Part shown: positions 43,856 to 51,841 of the stretch, in pieces | Numbering within the stretch: the stretch's first letter is position 1 | Layout: each line of letters begins with the position of its first letter | Assembly: GCF_900105245.1 (NCBI RefSeq) | Contig: NZ_FNSZ01000002.1 | Coordinates: forward strand, 62,001 to 126,000 | DNA from: Streptomyces sp. 1222.5 | Lineage (GTDB): Bacteria > Actinomycetota > Actinomycetes > Streptomycetales > Streptomycetaceae | DNA: 64,000 nt | Direction: 5' to 3' | The notes under the pieces: generated by a model | What the model saw: only the letters and a program-made list of their open reading frames with translations | What the model was told of the DNA's origin: nothing | Database searches by the model: none | Translations under genes and position numbers: made by a program

Positions 43856-43945
43856 CGTGGGTCCTCCCGGAAGGTACACAGGTGTCGGTCGCCGGAAGCG
43901 GGACCGTGTCGCGCACCTGACGCTCACATCGCGGCGGCCCTGGCG

Positions 43946-43961
43946 GCACCTCTCGTGTTGC
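43946..43961 (+). promoter_or_regulatory. Motif A copy (GCACCTCTCGTGTTGC)
   Basis: Lies 90 bp upstream of the flavin monooxygenase start. One deviation from GCATCT (C for T at position 4). Confidence 0.55.
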
Positions 43962-44018
43962 GAAGTTGGGCCGGTCGCAGCGACTTCGGCACGTCGGTGC
44001 GGGGTCGGGCCCGCTGCC

Positions 44019-44034
44019 GCACGCAGCAAGAAGC
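44019..44034 (-). promoter_or_regulatory. Possible motif A variant (GCACGCAGCAAGAAGC), SgcC promoter
   Basis: Fits GCA-N6-RAGATGC except for one base (A for T). It lies only 32 bp from the ATG, closer than the other sites, so it is weaker. Confidence 0.3.
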
Positions 44035-44066
44035 CTCCCCGGCCGGCGGCTGCCACGATGAGGCCT

Positions 44067-45647
44067 ATGACGGATCAGCAGCACGCCGGGGAAGGCCGCG
44101 ACAAGGCGACGACCACCCGTCCGTTGACGGGCGACGAGTACGTCGAGAGCCTGCGCGACGACCGCGAGGTGTACCTGTACGGGGAGCGCGTCAAGGACGT
44201 CACCGCGCACCCGGCATTCCACAACCCGGTGCGGATGACGGCCCGCCTGTACGACGCGCTGCACGACCCGGCCCACCGCGAAGTGCTCACCACTGCGACC
44301 GACAGCGGCGGCGACGGCTTCACCCACCGGTTCTTCACCACGCCCCGCAGCGCCGAGGACCTGGTGGCCGACCAGAAGGCGATCGCCGCCTGGTCCCGGA
44401 TGAGCTACGGCTGGATGGGGCGCAGCCCCGACTACAAGGCCGCCTTCCTCGGCACGCTAGGTGCCAACGCCGACTTCTACGCCCCCTTCTCGGACAACGC
44501 GCGCCGCTGGTACCGCGAGTCGCAGGAGAAGGTCCTGTACTGGAACCACGCGATCGTGCATCCGCCGGTCGACCGCAGCCGCCCGGCGGACGAGGTCTCC
44601 GACGTCTTCGTGCACGTGGAGAAGGAGACCGACGCGGGTCTGGTCGTCAGCGGCGCCAAGGTGGTCGCCACCGGTTCGGCGCTCACCCACCACAACTTCA
44701 TCGCCCACTACGGTCTGCCGGTGCGCAAGAAGGAGTTCGCGCTGGTTGCCACGGTGCCCACGGGTGCGCCTGGCGTGAAGCTGATCTGCCGCCCGTCGTA
44801 CTCGGCGATGTCCGCCGTGATGGGCAGCCCCTTCGACTATCCGCTGTCGTCGAGGCTGGACGAGAACGACACGATCCTCGTCCTGGACAAGGTCCTCATC
44901 CCGTGGGAGGACGTGTTCATCTACGGCGACACGGCCAAGATCCAGATGTTCTCGGGGCAGTCGGGCTTCCTTGAGCGCTTCACCTTCCACGGCTGTATAC
45001 GCCTCGCCGTGAAGCTGGAGTTCCTCGCCGGCGCGCTGGCCAAGGCGCTGGAGATCACCGGGACGCAGGATTTCCGAGGGGTGCAGACCCGGCTCGGCGA
45101 GGTGCTCGCCTGGCGGAACCTGTTCTGGGGGCTGTCGGACGCGGCCGCGCGCAACCCGGTGAAGTGGCGGAACGGAGCGGTGCTGCCGAACCCGCAGTAC
45201 GGCATGGCCTACCGGTGGTTCATGCAGATCGGCTATCCCCGGATCAAGGAGATCGTCCAGCAGGACGTCGCCAGCGGCCTGATCTACCTGAACTCCAGCG
45301 CCGACGACTTCAAGAACCCGCAGATCCGTCCGTATCTCGACAAGTACGTGCGCGGTTCGGGCGGCGTCGAGGCCGTCGAGCGCGTCAAGGTGCTGAAGTT
45401 GCTGTGGGACGCGGTGGGCACCGAGTTCGGCGGTCGGCACGAGCTGTACGAGCGCAACTACTCGGGCAACCACGAGAGCGTGCGCACCGAGCTGCTGTTC
45501 GCGCAGACGGCGAGCGGGCAGGTCGACGACTACAAGGCGTTCGTCGACCAGTGCCTGTCCGAGTACGACCTGGACGGCTGGACGGTCCCGGATCTCGATT
45601 CGTTCCCGGGGCTGCGCGAGGCACGCGGGGGCCTGCTCGGCGGCTGA
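44067..45647 (+). CDS. sgcC: FADH2-dependent beta-tyrosine 3-hydroxylase (SgcC, HpaB family)
   Basis: 526 residues of the 4-hydroxyphenylacetate 3-monooxygenase family. N-terminal TGDEYVESLRDDREVYLYGERVKDVTAHPAFHN is diagnostic; RMSYGWMGRSPDYKAAF, SGAKVVATGSALTHHNFIAHYG and NSSADDFKNPQIRPYLDKYV follow the family. SgcC hydroxylates PCP-bound beta-tyrosine (chlorinated in C-1027) next to the phenol, giving a catechol. The flavin reductase at 57661 is the expected partner. Monocistronic and divergent from the flavin monooxygenase at 43855. Its stop lies 6 bases from the end of the convergent ThDP gene. Confidence 0.9.
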   Translation: MTDQQHAGEGRDKATTTRPLTGDEYVESLRDDREVYLYGERVKDVTAHPAFHNPVRMTARLYDALHDPAHREVLTTATDSGGDGFTHRFFTTPRSAEDLVADQKAIAAWSRMSYGWMGRSPDYKAAFLGTLGANADFYAPFSDNARRWYRESQEKVLYWNHAIVHPPVDRSRPADEVSDVFVHVEKETDAGLVVSGAKVVATGSALTHHNFIAHYGLPVRKKEFALVATVPTGAPGVKLICRPSYSAMSAVMGSPFDYPLSSRLDENDTILVLDKVLIPWEDVFIYGDTAKIQMFSGQSGFLERFTFHGCIRLAVKLEFLAGALAKALEITGTQDFRGVQTRLGEVLAWRNLFWGLSDAAARNPVKWRNGAVLPNPQYGMAYRWFMQIGYPRIKEIVQQDVASGLIYLNSSADDFKNPQIRPYLDKYVRGSGGVEAVERVKVLKLLWDAVGTEFGGRHELYERNYSGNHESVRTELLFAQTASGQVDDYKAFVDQCLSEYDLDGWTVPDLDSFPGLREARGGLLGG

Positions 45648-45653
45648 GGGCCC

Positions 45654-47303
45654 TCAGGTCCGTTCCAGCAGGTCGGCCAGGAACGGCGCGATCACGCCGG
45701 GCACCACCTTGCAGTCCAGGACGAGGGTGCCCGGGCAGCCGGCCGTGCGCCACCGCCGTACGGCGTCGAGGTCGTCCGGGCGGCGCACTGTGACCGCCGT
45801 GGCGCCCAGGCCGCGGGCCACCGTGGCGAAGTCGGTGTCGGCGAAGGACAGCGTGGCCGGGTCGGCGCCCTGCGGCGCGTACATGTGCTCTTCGAAGCCG
45901 TAGGCCGCGTCGTCGTAGACGACGACGAGCGCGGGCCGGCCGGAGCGCACCAGCGTGTCCAGCTCCGGCAGGCCCATCAGCGCGCCGCCGTCGCCGACCG
46001 CCGCTACGGTCAGCCGGTCGGGGCGGCCCACCGCTGTGCCGACCGCGCCGGCCAGGCCCAGGCCGATGCTCTGGAAGGCGGCGCCCGTGAAGACGAACCC
46101 GGCCGGGTCGGGCACCGGCCAGTACATCCCGGGCCAGGCGATGAAGTGCCCGCCGTCCAGCACCAGGGTGCGTTCCTCGGGCAGCAGGGCGGCCAGGGCG
46201 CGGGTCAGGGTGCGCGGGTCGATCCGGTCGGCGGTGGACGCGTCCTCGTGGGCGAGGTCCGCCCATCCGGTGCGTGCCCGGGCGGCCCGGTCGGCGCACC
46301 GCCCGCGCCAGTCCGGCACGGGCAGTCCCCGTTCCTCCACCGCGTCGAGCAGCCGTACGGCGACGGCGTGGGCGTCGCCGCGCACCACGAGGTCGGCCCG
46401 CTGTGCTCGCTTGTGCCCGTCGACGTCGACCTGGACGACGGTGGCCGCGGGGTCGAGGATCCGGCCGCCGTGCAGGGTGAAGGTGTCCAGGCTCGCGCCG
46501 AAGGCGACGACGACGTCGGCCTCGCCCATCAGGTCGGCGGCGGCCGGTGCCGCGAAGCCCCCGCAGACCCCGAGTGACCAGGGGCTGTCCCGGAACAGCC
46601 CGCCGGCCATGACGGTCGTCGTGAACAGGGCTCCGAGGCGGTCGCCGAGTTCGCGCAGGATCTTGCCGGCGCCGGAGTGCCAGGCGCCGAGTCCGGCCAG
46701 GAGCAGCGGGCGGCGCGCCCCGGCCAGGGCGTCGAGCAGTGGCTCCAGGTCGGGTTCGGCCACGGCGTCCGTCGTGCCCGCCGCGGCCTGCGCGACGGTG
46801 CCTGGGGTGCCGGGCAGCGCGTGGTTGACCAGGTCGCCCGGCAGGAACACGGCGACGGGGCAGCGCTCCTCCCGGGCGGTGCGTACGGCCGCGGCGGTGT
46901 CGGCGCGGGCGGTGCGCGGTTCGGTGAGCCGGACGACGCGGACGCCGAGCGCGGCCAGGAGCGCGCTCTGGTCGATGTCGTGCGGCCGGGGACCGCTCAC
47001 CGGGGCGTCGCCGCACAGCAGGACGGCCCCGCTGCGGTTCTTGGCCGCGTCCGCCAGCGCGGTGACGGTGTTGGTGATGCCGGGCCCGTGGGTGGTGGTG
47101 CAGACGGCGACGTCGCCGGTCGCCCGGAAGTAGGCGTCGGCCATCGCCATGGCCCCGCCCTCGTGCCGGGCCGCCGTGTAGCGCACGCCGGCCGCGGTGA
47201 GCGCGGCCGTGGCCAGGATGTTGCCGCCGCCCACCACCCCGAAGGCGTGCCGGATGCCGCTGTCGGCGAGGGTCTGCCCGACGGCCTGCGCGAGTGTGGT
47301 CAT
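45654..47303 (-). CDS. ThDP-dependent decarboxylase/carboligase (acetolactate-synthase-like)
   Basis: 549 residues in three domains. Pyr domain with the catalytic Glu48 in ARHEGGAMAMADAY, a middle Rossmann domain (PLLLAGLGAWHSGAGKIL), and the PP domain with the Mg/ThDP motif VGDGGALMGLPELDTLV ending VVYDDAAYG, where Asp takes the place of the usual Asn. Members decarboxylate 2-oxo acids or join the resulting aldehyde carbanion to another carbonyl. With a phenylpyruvate methyltransferase-like gene next to it, an aromatic 2-oxo acid is a plausible substrate (inference). I choose ATG 47303, preceded by GGAG; the frame runs 24 bases further to a TTG without a binding site. Motif B lies 14 bp upstream. 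Confidence 0.8.
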   Translation of the reverse strand: MTTLAQAVGQTLADSGIRHAFGVVGGGNILATAALTAAGVRYTAARHEGGAMAMADAYFRATGDVAVCTTTHGPGITNTVTALADAAKNRSGAVLLCGDAPVSGPRPHDIDQSALLAALGVRVVRLTEPRTARADTAAAVRTAREERCPVAVFLPGDLVNHALPGTPGTVAQAAAGTTDAVAEPDLEPLLDALAGARRPLLLAGLGAWHSGAGKILRELGDRLGALFTTTVMAGGLFRDSPWSLGVCGGFAAPAAADLMGEADVVVAFGASLDTFTLHGGRILDPAATVVQVDVDGHKRAQRADLVVRGDAHAVAVRLLDAVEERGLPVPDWRGRCADRAARARTGWADLAHEDASTADRIDPRTLTRALAALLPEERTLVLDGGHFIAWPGMYWPVPDPAGFVFTGAAFQSIGLGLAGAVGTAVGRPDRLTVAAVGDGGALMGLPELDTLVRSGRPALVVVYDDAAYGFEEHMYAPQGADPATLSFADTDFATVARGLGATAVTVRRPDDLDAVRRWRTAGCPGTLVLDCKVVPGVIAPFLADLLERT

Positions 47304-47317
47304 GCGTGACTCCATGG

Positions 47318-47332
47318 GTTGCGTCAAACAAC
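47318..47332 (+). promoter_or_regulatory. Motif B copy (GTTGCGTCAAACAAC), ThDP enzyme promoter
   Basis: The inverted repeat GTTG-N7-CAAC. The next bases (to 47351) match the sequence after the copy at 51796 at 18 of 23 positions, including GCGAAAAG, so a longer control region is conserved. Confidence 0.6.
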
Positions 47333-47367
47333 TTACTGATCAGCGAAAAGTGCCCGGACGGGCTGCG

Positions 47368-47408
47368 GGTCCCCGGGCGGGCGTGGAGCGCCCGTCCGCC
47401 CGGGGACC
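47368..47408 (-). terminator. Terminator of the MppJ-like methyltransferase gene
   Basis: A 13-bp perfect stem (47368-47380 with 47396-47408), extendable by three more pairs inside, 15 bases after the methyltransferase stop. Confidence 0.75.
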
Positions 47409-47423
47409 GGTGTGCCTTTCGGA

Positions 47424-48422
47424 TCAGGCGAGTTCGAAGATGACCTCGCCGACGGTGATGTCGATGCGGTTGGTGCGCACCAGCTCCCAGCCGCCCTCCT
47501 CGAAGACCGACTCCCAGTCGTCGACGGTCGGCAGGAAGGTGCCCATGAGGTCGTGTCCGAGCTCGAACCCGAGCGTGAAGACGGGCAGTTCGGTGTCGGG
47601 CAGCGCGGTGCGGGTGGCGTCGCCGATCAGCAGACGCCGGGCCGCGGGGAACACCTCGCGCAGCCGGCGCAGGGTGGCCACGCAGTTCTCCCGGGGCCAG
47701 AAGTCGTGGCCCATCATGAAGCAGGTGAGCAGTTCGATGTCGGCGTACTCGGGGCGCGGTTCGAGGCGCAGTACGTCGCCCTGCACGAACTCGGCGCGGT
47801 CGGCGAACCCGGCCTCGGACGCTTCCTTCCGCGCCACGTCGAGGGACGGCCGGGCGATGTCGACGCCGACGCCCGTCGCGCCGGGGTGGCGGTCGAGGAT
47901 CTGCATCAGCCGTGCGCCGGAGCCGCAGCCGAGATCGGCGACGCGGCTGAAGGGGAAGTCCACCCGGTCCATCGCGGCCCAGAAGGTGGGCGCGTAGGTG
48001 ACCTGGTCGATCTCCCGGCAGGCGTAGGCGATGGCGGCGGCGTCGCGGTGGTAGTAGTCGCCGCTGCGGTTCTCGGTGCGCAGGACGGCGGGCATCTGCC
48101 GGAACAGCTCGGCACTGCCACGGGTGAGCCAGTGGAAGAACGACTTGTTGCGGTACATGTCGTCGAAGCCGTCGAGGGTGTGGACCACGGCGCCGTCGCG
48201 GCGGACGAGCCCGACCGACGCGAGGGCGCGGAACAGGCCGGTGGTCGACAGCGGGTCGAGACCGGCCCGCGCGGCGAAGTCGGCGGTGTCCAGCGTCCGC
48301 GCGCGGTGCAGCTCGTCCAGGGCTCCGACCTCCCAGGCGGCGGCGATCGCCCATGCCGCCACGGCGGAGTTGTAGATGGAGGCAATGCCGCGCGCGTTGC
48401 CCTGTGCGATGTCAACAGTCAC
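47424..48422 (-). CDS. MppJ-like phenylpyruvate C-methyltransferase
   Basis: 332 residues, very like MppJ of mannopeptimycin biosynthesis, which methylates the benzylic carbon of phenylpyruvate with SAM and a non-heme iron. SAM motif I is VADLGCGSGARL. TCFMMGHDFWPRENCV has His239 and FTLGFELGHDLMG has His290, matching in order and spacing the two iron-binding histidines of MppJ. The N terminus is a winged-helix dimer domain. Expected product: beta-methylated (hydroxy)phenylpyruvate, hence a beta-methyl aromatic amino acid or a ThDP-enzyme substrate. No such unit is known to me in a nine-membered enediyne. GTG start; motif A 75 bp upstream. Confidence 0.85.
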   Translation of the reverse strand: MTVDIAQGNARGIASIYNSAVAAWAIAAAWEVGALDELHRARTLDTADFAARAGLDPLSTTGLFRALASVGLVRRDGAVVHTLDGFDDMYRNKSFFHWLTRGSAELFRQMPAVLRTENRSGDYYHRDAAAIAYACREIDQVTYAPTFWAAMDRVDFPFSRVADLGCGSGARLMQILDRHPGATGVGVDIARPSLDVARKEASEAGFADRAEFVQGDVLRLEPRPEYADIELLTCFMMGHDFWPRENCVATLRRLREVFPAARRLLIGDATRTALPDTELPVFTLGFELGHDLMGTFLPTVDDWESVFEEGGWELVRTNRIDITVGEVIFELA

Positions 48423-48497
48423 TGCTCAGCACCTCGTCCTTGGGAGTTCGGGGGTCTGTCACCCTTCGTTCCATGCTTCAAGCGCGTGGCGGGTGGG

Positions 48498-48513
48498 GCA
48501 TCTCTGACGTTGC
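48498..48513 (+). promoter_or_regulatory. Motif A copy (GCATCTCTGACGTTGC), methyltransferase promoter
   Basis: Lies 75 bp upstream of the MppJ-like gene, in the 125-bp gap after the small-protein gene. Confidence 0.65.
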
Positions 48514-48547
48514 TGTCCGGCGGCGGCGCCACGGTCCGCCGGGCAGG

Positions 48548-48799
48548 TCACCCCGTCAGCTCCCTTTCCAGGGCGCGCTCCAGCGGGGTCAGCGGCAGGT
48601 CGGTGAGCCGCTCCGGGTGGCCGGGCGGGATCTCGCCCGCCGGGTCGGGGCCGGATGGGGAGGGCATCGGGCCGATCCACACCCAGCCGAAGTCGGACAG
48701 GGACCAGTAGGCGGAGCGCAGCAGCCGGCGGGCCAGCCGCAGGGCTGCGGGCCCACGGCTGCCGGCGGTGTGCGCGAAGGGCGTGGAGGAAGTGGTCAC
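48548..48799 (-). CDS. Small hypothetical protein with GHPERL motif
   Basis: 83 residues, GTG start. An N-terminal basic helix (ALRLARRLLRSAYWSLSDFGWVWIGP) and a C-terminal PPGHPERLTDLPLTPLERALERELTG. Similar short proteins with a GHPERL sequence occur in Streptomyces polyketide clusters (I believe DUF6059), with no known function. The first half is amphipathic and may lie on a membrane or partner protein. It follows the TyrA-like gene by 10 bases and is probably in its operon. Confidence 0.6.
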   Translation of the reverse strand: MTTSSTPFAHTAGSRGPAALRLARRLLRSAYWSLSDFGWVWIGPMPSPSGPDPAGEIPPGHPERLTDLPLTPLERALERELTG

Positions 48800-48809
48800 G
48801 GGCCGACCG

Positions 48810-49703
48810 TCACACCCGGTCGCCGGCCGGCGCATCTCGCAGGGTGCGCCGCTCGCCGGCGCGCTGCAGCGCGGCGTGTCCGCGCCGGCCCTCCTCCAGG
48901 GTGGGCGCGAGTTCGAGGGGGGCGCTTGCGTCGCCCTCGCGAAGGATGGCGGCGGCCCGGGCGAGTTGTTCGGCGACCCGGTCGAGGACGTCGGCGACCG
49001 GGCCCGCGTTGTGGGCGAGGACGTCGCCCCATAGCCACGGGTCGCCGCCCGCACTGCGGACGGCGTCGCGCAGCCCGTTCCCGGCGAGCCCGAGGAACGC
49101 CTCGGAGCTGTCGGCGAACCGGGTGGCGAGGGCGGCTGCGATCAGGTGCGGGCCGTGGGACAGTTCGGCGACGATCCGGTCGTGCACGTGGGGGGCAAGG
49201 TCGATCCGGTACGCCCCGCACACCTCGATCAGCGCGTCCATGGTCTCCAGCGCCCAGTCGGGCGTGGTCTCGTACGGGCACACCACCCAGGGCCGCCCGG
49301 TGAAGCGGCTGGCGGCCGCGGTGTCCCGGGCGGGTGCGTCGGAGCCGGCCAGCGGATGTCCCGGTACGTATCCCTTGAGGTCGCAGCCGCGCAGCTCGGC
49401 CTCGGCGCAGACGATGTCCTTGGTGCCGGCCGTGTCGGTGTAGACGTGCCCGAGCCCCCTGCTCTGCGCGCTGTGCAGGACGTCGACGACGGCCGAGGGG
49501 GCGGTGGCGACGACGACGATGTCGGCGGGGGGCTGTCCGGGCGTCCAGGCGGTGCCGGCACCGAGGGAGACGGCCTCTTCCAGGGCGCGTGGGTCCTCGT
49601 CGACGAGGGTGACCCGGACGCCGGCGAGGCCGAGGGCGAGGGCGAGGGAGGTGCCGGTGGTGCCGCAGCCGATGACGACGGCGGTGCGCAGAGTGGTGGT
49701 CAT
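48810..49703 (-). CDS. Prephenate/arogenate dehydrogenase (TyrA family)
   Basis: 297 residues. Rossmann motif VVIGCGTTGTSLALALGLAGVRVTLVDED, then TDTAGTKDIV, GYVPGHPLAGSDAPARDTAAASRF, and the helical domain with HDRIVAELSHGPHLIAAALA. It oxidatively decarboxylates prephenate (or arogenate) to the tyrosine precursor. A pathway copy would raise tyrosine and 4-hydroxyphenylpyruvate supply for the aminomutase and perhaps for the MppJ-like enzyme. It competes with the chorismatase and ADIC synthase for chorismate, so the window has three chorismate-derived branches. There is no ACT regulatory domain, which suggests freedom from feedback control. Confidence 0.85.
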   Translation of the reverse strand: MTTTLRTAVVIGCGTTGTSLALALGLAGVRVTLVDEDPRALEEAVSLGAGTAWTPGQPPADIVVVATAPSAVVDVLHSAQSRGLGHVYTDTAGTKDIVCAEAELRGCDLKGYVPGHPLAGSDAPARDTAAASRFTGRPWVVCPYETTPDWALETMDALIEVCGAYRIDLAPHVHDRIVAELSHGPHLIAAALATRFADSSEAFLGLAGNGLRDAVRSAGGDPWLWGDVLAHNAGPVADVLDRVAEQLARAAAILREGDASAPLELAPTLEEGRRGHAALQRAGERRTLRDAPAGDRV

Positions 49704-49825
49704 GGTGGCTCCTTGCGGCGGGGCGCCTTCGCGCCGTGGCCGGTGGGCTGCGGGTGGTGCGAGTGGTGCGGGTGCGGGAGGGGGGAGGCGGTCCGGGTAG
49801 GGGACCGCCGGTGGGGCGGCCCCCC

Positions 49826-50635
49826 TCAGTGGTCGCAGCCGGGGTGGGCGAACTGGCCCGGCTTGCGGCCCTCTCCGGCGGGGCCGCGGTAGGCCTGCGC
49901 GATGTCGAGCCAGCGGTCGGCCTCTGCGCCGGTGGCGACGAGGGCGAGGTCGTCGCGGTGGCGGCGGCGGGTGACCAGGAGGCAGAAGTCCTCGGCGGGT
50001 CCGGTTACCTTGTTCTCGGCGTCCTCGGGGCCGTACGCCCACACCTCGCCGGTCGGGGCCGTCACCTCGATGCGGAAGGGCTCGGCCGGCGGGGTCAGGC
50101 CGCGGGACAGGTAGCCGAAGTCCCGCGTGAGGAAGGCGAAGAAGACCAGGTGGCGCAGTCGTCCGGTGGCCTCGCGGTGCACGCCGAGGGCGTCGGCGAT
50201 GTCCTGGCCGTGGCCGAAGATCTCCATGATCCCGGCGGAGGCGAGGACGGTCGGCGGCAGCGGGTTGACCAGCCACGGCACGACCTGGTCCTCGGGGACT
50301 GCGGCGAGGGCGTCGACGGACCGGCGGCCGAGGGCGCGGAAGCGGCCCAGCAGTTCGGCGGGCGGGAAGGCGTTGAACTGGCGCAGAGCGGCGTCGACGG
50401 CGGCGTCGAAGTCGCCCGCGGCGCCGGCGGCGAGCTGGGCGAAGGCCTCGGGGTCGGAGGCCGCGGTGCCGGCCAGGTGGAAGATGAAGGTCAGGTGGGC
50501 GATCTGGTCGGCGATGGTCCAGCCGGTGGCGGGGGTCGGGGTGTGCCAGGCCTGCTCGTCGAGGCCCTCGACGAGACGGGCGGTCTCCTCGATGTCGGTG
50601 GCGAGGTCCTTCACGACGTCGTTGAGCGTGCTCAT
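49826..50635 (-). CDS. Maleylpyruvate isomerase/DinB-fold protein
   Basis: 269 residues. The N-terminal four-helix DinB/MDMPI domain has WTIADQIAHLTFIFHLA with a metal-type His, a second His in MEIFGHGQDIADALG, and a C-terminal sterol-carrier-like part. These TIGR03084-like proteins are common in actinobacteria and some are mycothiol-dependent isomerases or transferases; the activity of this branch is unknown. It is 56 bases downstream of the AhpD-like gene and probably co-transcribed. Mycothiol-linked detoxification would make sense in an enediyne producer, but this is speculative. Confidence 0.75.
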   Translation of the reverse strand: MSTLNDVVKDLATDIEETARLVEGLDEQAWHTPTPATGWTIADQIAHLTFIFHLAGTAASDPEAFAQLAAGAAGDFDAAVDAALRQFNAFPPAELLGRFRALGRRSVDALAAVPEDQVVPWLVNPLPPTVLASAGIMEIFGHGQDIADALGVHREATGRLRHLVFFAFLTRDFGYLSRGLTPPAEPFRIEVTAPTGEVWAYGPEDAENKVTGPAEDFCLLVTRRRHRDDLALVATGAEADRWLDIAQAYRGPAGEGRKPGQFAHPGCDH

Positions 50636-50691
50636 GATGGTTTCTCCTTGTGAGGGTGGAGCGGGGGTCGGGGTGAGGGGCGTGCCGCCGG

Positions 50692-51732
50692 TCAGCGGGC
50701 GGCGGACGGTGCGGGGCGGACGGCTCCGCCGAGGCGGGCGCCGGTCCTCACGGCGGCGGTGAGCGCCGCCCAGGAGGCGAGTTCCACCAGTTCCCGGTCG
50801 CCGGGGTGGACCGCGCGGAACGCGTCGATGTCCGCGTCGGTGATCTGGTGGTGGTTGAGGGCTATGAGGAGGGCGAGCCGGGCGGCGGGCAGGTGCCCGT
50901 CCGGCAGAGCGGCGGTGGCCTCGCCCAGCCAGGCGCGGCTCGGGCCGGGCACGGTGCCGTCTCGCACGGCGAGTTCGGCGTGCAGCAGGTCGCGTACGGC
51001 TTCCGGGATCCAGCGCTCCGCCGCGGCGTCGACGGACGCTACGGCCCTGGAGAGGGCGCCGGCGACGGCCGGGCTGGTCTTCGCCCAGTCGAGTCCGGCC
51101 GGCAGCGGGGCGGCGGGGAGCAGGTCGAGCGAGGCGCCGGGCGCCACGGTCCGGCCCCGGTCGGGGCGCAGGGCACGGGCGACCATCCGCATCGCCGGTC
51201 CGCGGCCCGCGGCGGGGGCGGCGGCGGGGACAGGGGAGTCGGGCAGGAAGAGCCGGACCATCCGGTTGAGGTAGTGGAAGGTGACGGCGGTGCCGAGGAT
51301 CTCGGGGGCCTCCTGCGCGTCGAAAGGTGCCGCCGCGGGTCCGGCGGCCGGGTCGGTGCCCGCGCCGCGGGCCCATTCGGCGAGCGGTCCGTGGCGGTCG
51401 GCGGCGCCCAGGGTGGCGAGCGTGGCCTCGTGGACCTCGACGCAGTAGGGGCAGTCGTTGGCTTGGGAGACGGCCGTGGCGACGGCTTCCTTGGCGGCCC
51501 GGCCGACGCGGCCCTCGGCGAGGAGGGTCTCGCGCAGCAGCAGCCAGGCGGCGGCGAGCGTCTCGGGGGCCGGCGAGTGCAGCGCGAGGGGCGGGGCGAC
51601 GATGCCGAACTCCCGCCGGGCCTGGGCGTAGACCTCGGCCACCGGGCCGCCGGCCGCGTCCTGCGGGACGGCCGTGATGTGCCGGATCTGCTGCAGGGAG
51701 CCCTTCAGCAGGATTCTTACGAGCGGTCGCAC
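50692..51732 (-). CDS. AhpD/carboxymuconolactone-decarboxylase-like protein
   Basis: 346 residues, with AhpD-like helical repeats. The first has ANDCPYCVEVHEATL, whose C-x-x-C plus His is the redox/proton-relay motif of alkylhydroperoxidase AhpD; the second half has a similar fold without the cysteines. A peroxide- or thiol-linked protective role is possible. GTG start with GGAGG 4 bases upstream. Two motif B operators lie upstream, and the next gene (49826) belongs to the same unit. Confidence 0.75.
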   Translation of the reverse strand: MRPLVRILLKGSLQQIRHITAVPQDAAGGPVAEVYAQARREFGIVAPPLALHSPAPETLAAAWLLLRETLLAEGRVGRAAKEAVATAVSQANDCPYCVEVHEATLATLGAADRHGPLAEWARGAGTDPAAGPAAAPFDAQEAPEILGTAVTFHYLNRMVRLFLPDSPVPAAAPAAGRGPAMRMVARALRPDRGRTVAPGASLDLLPAAPLPAGLDWAKTSPAVAGALSRAVASVDAAAERWIPEAVRDLLHAELAVRDGTVPGPSRAWLGEATAALPDGHLPAARLALLIALNHHQITDADIDAFRAVHPGDRELVELASWAALTAAVRTGARLGGAVRPAPSAAR

Positions 51733-51760
51733 CGCCGCCTCCTGGTTCCCGGTTCGGATC

Positions 51761-51810
51761 GGGTTGTGTGAAGCAACCCACTGGATGTGTCGATGGTTTT
51801 TTGAAGCAAC
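51761..51810 (+). promoter_or_regulatory. Two motif B operators upstream of the AhpD-like unit
   Basis: The first copy is GTTGTGTGAAGCAAC (51763-51777), within GGGTTG-N7-CAACCC. The second is GTTTTTTGAAGCAAC (51796-51810). They are 33 bp apart, about three helical turns, so bound proteins would face the same side. Both are followed by YCACTGG. Confidence 0.65.
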
Positions 51811-51841
51811 TCACTGGGCCGCGAAAAGCCGTTCGGAAGGT

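Noticed and set aside
48832..48847. A further match to motif A (GCATCTCGCAGGGTGC), 32 bp before the small gene at 48799
   Set aside because: It lies inside the coding end of the TyrA-like gene and much nearer a start than the strong sites. It may be real but is not counted in the set of 13.
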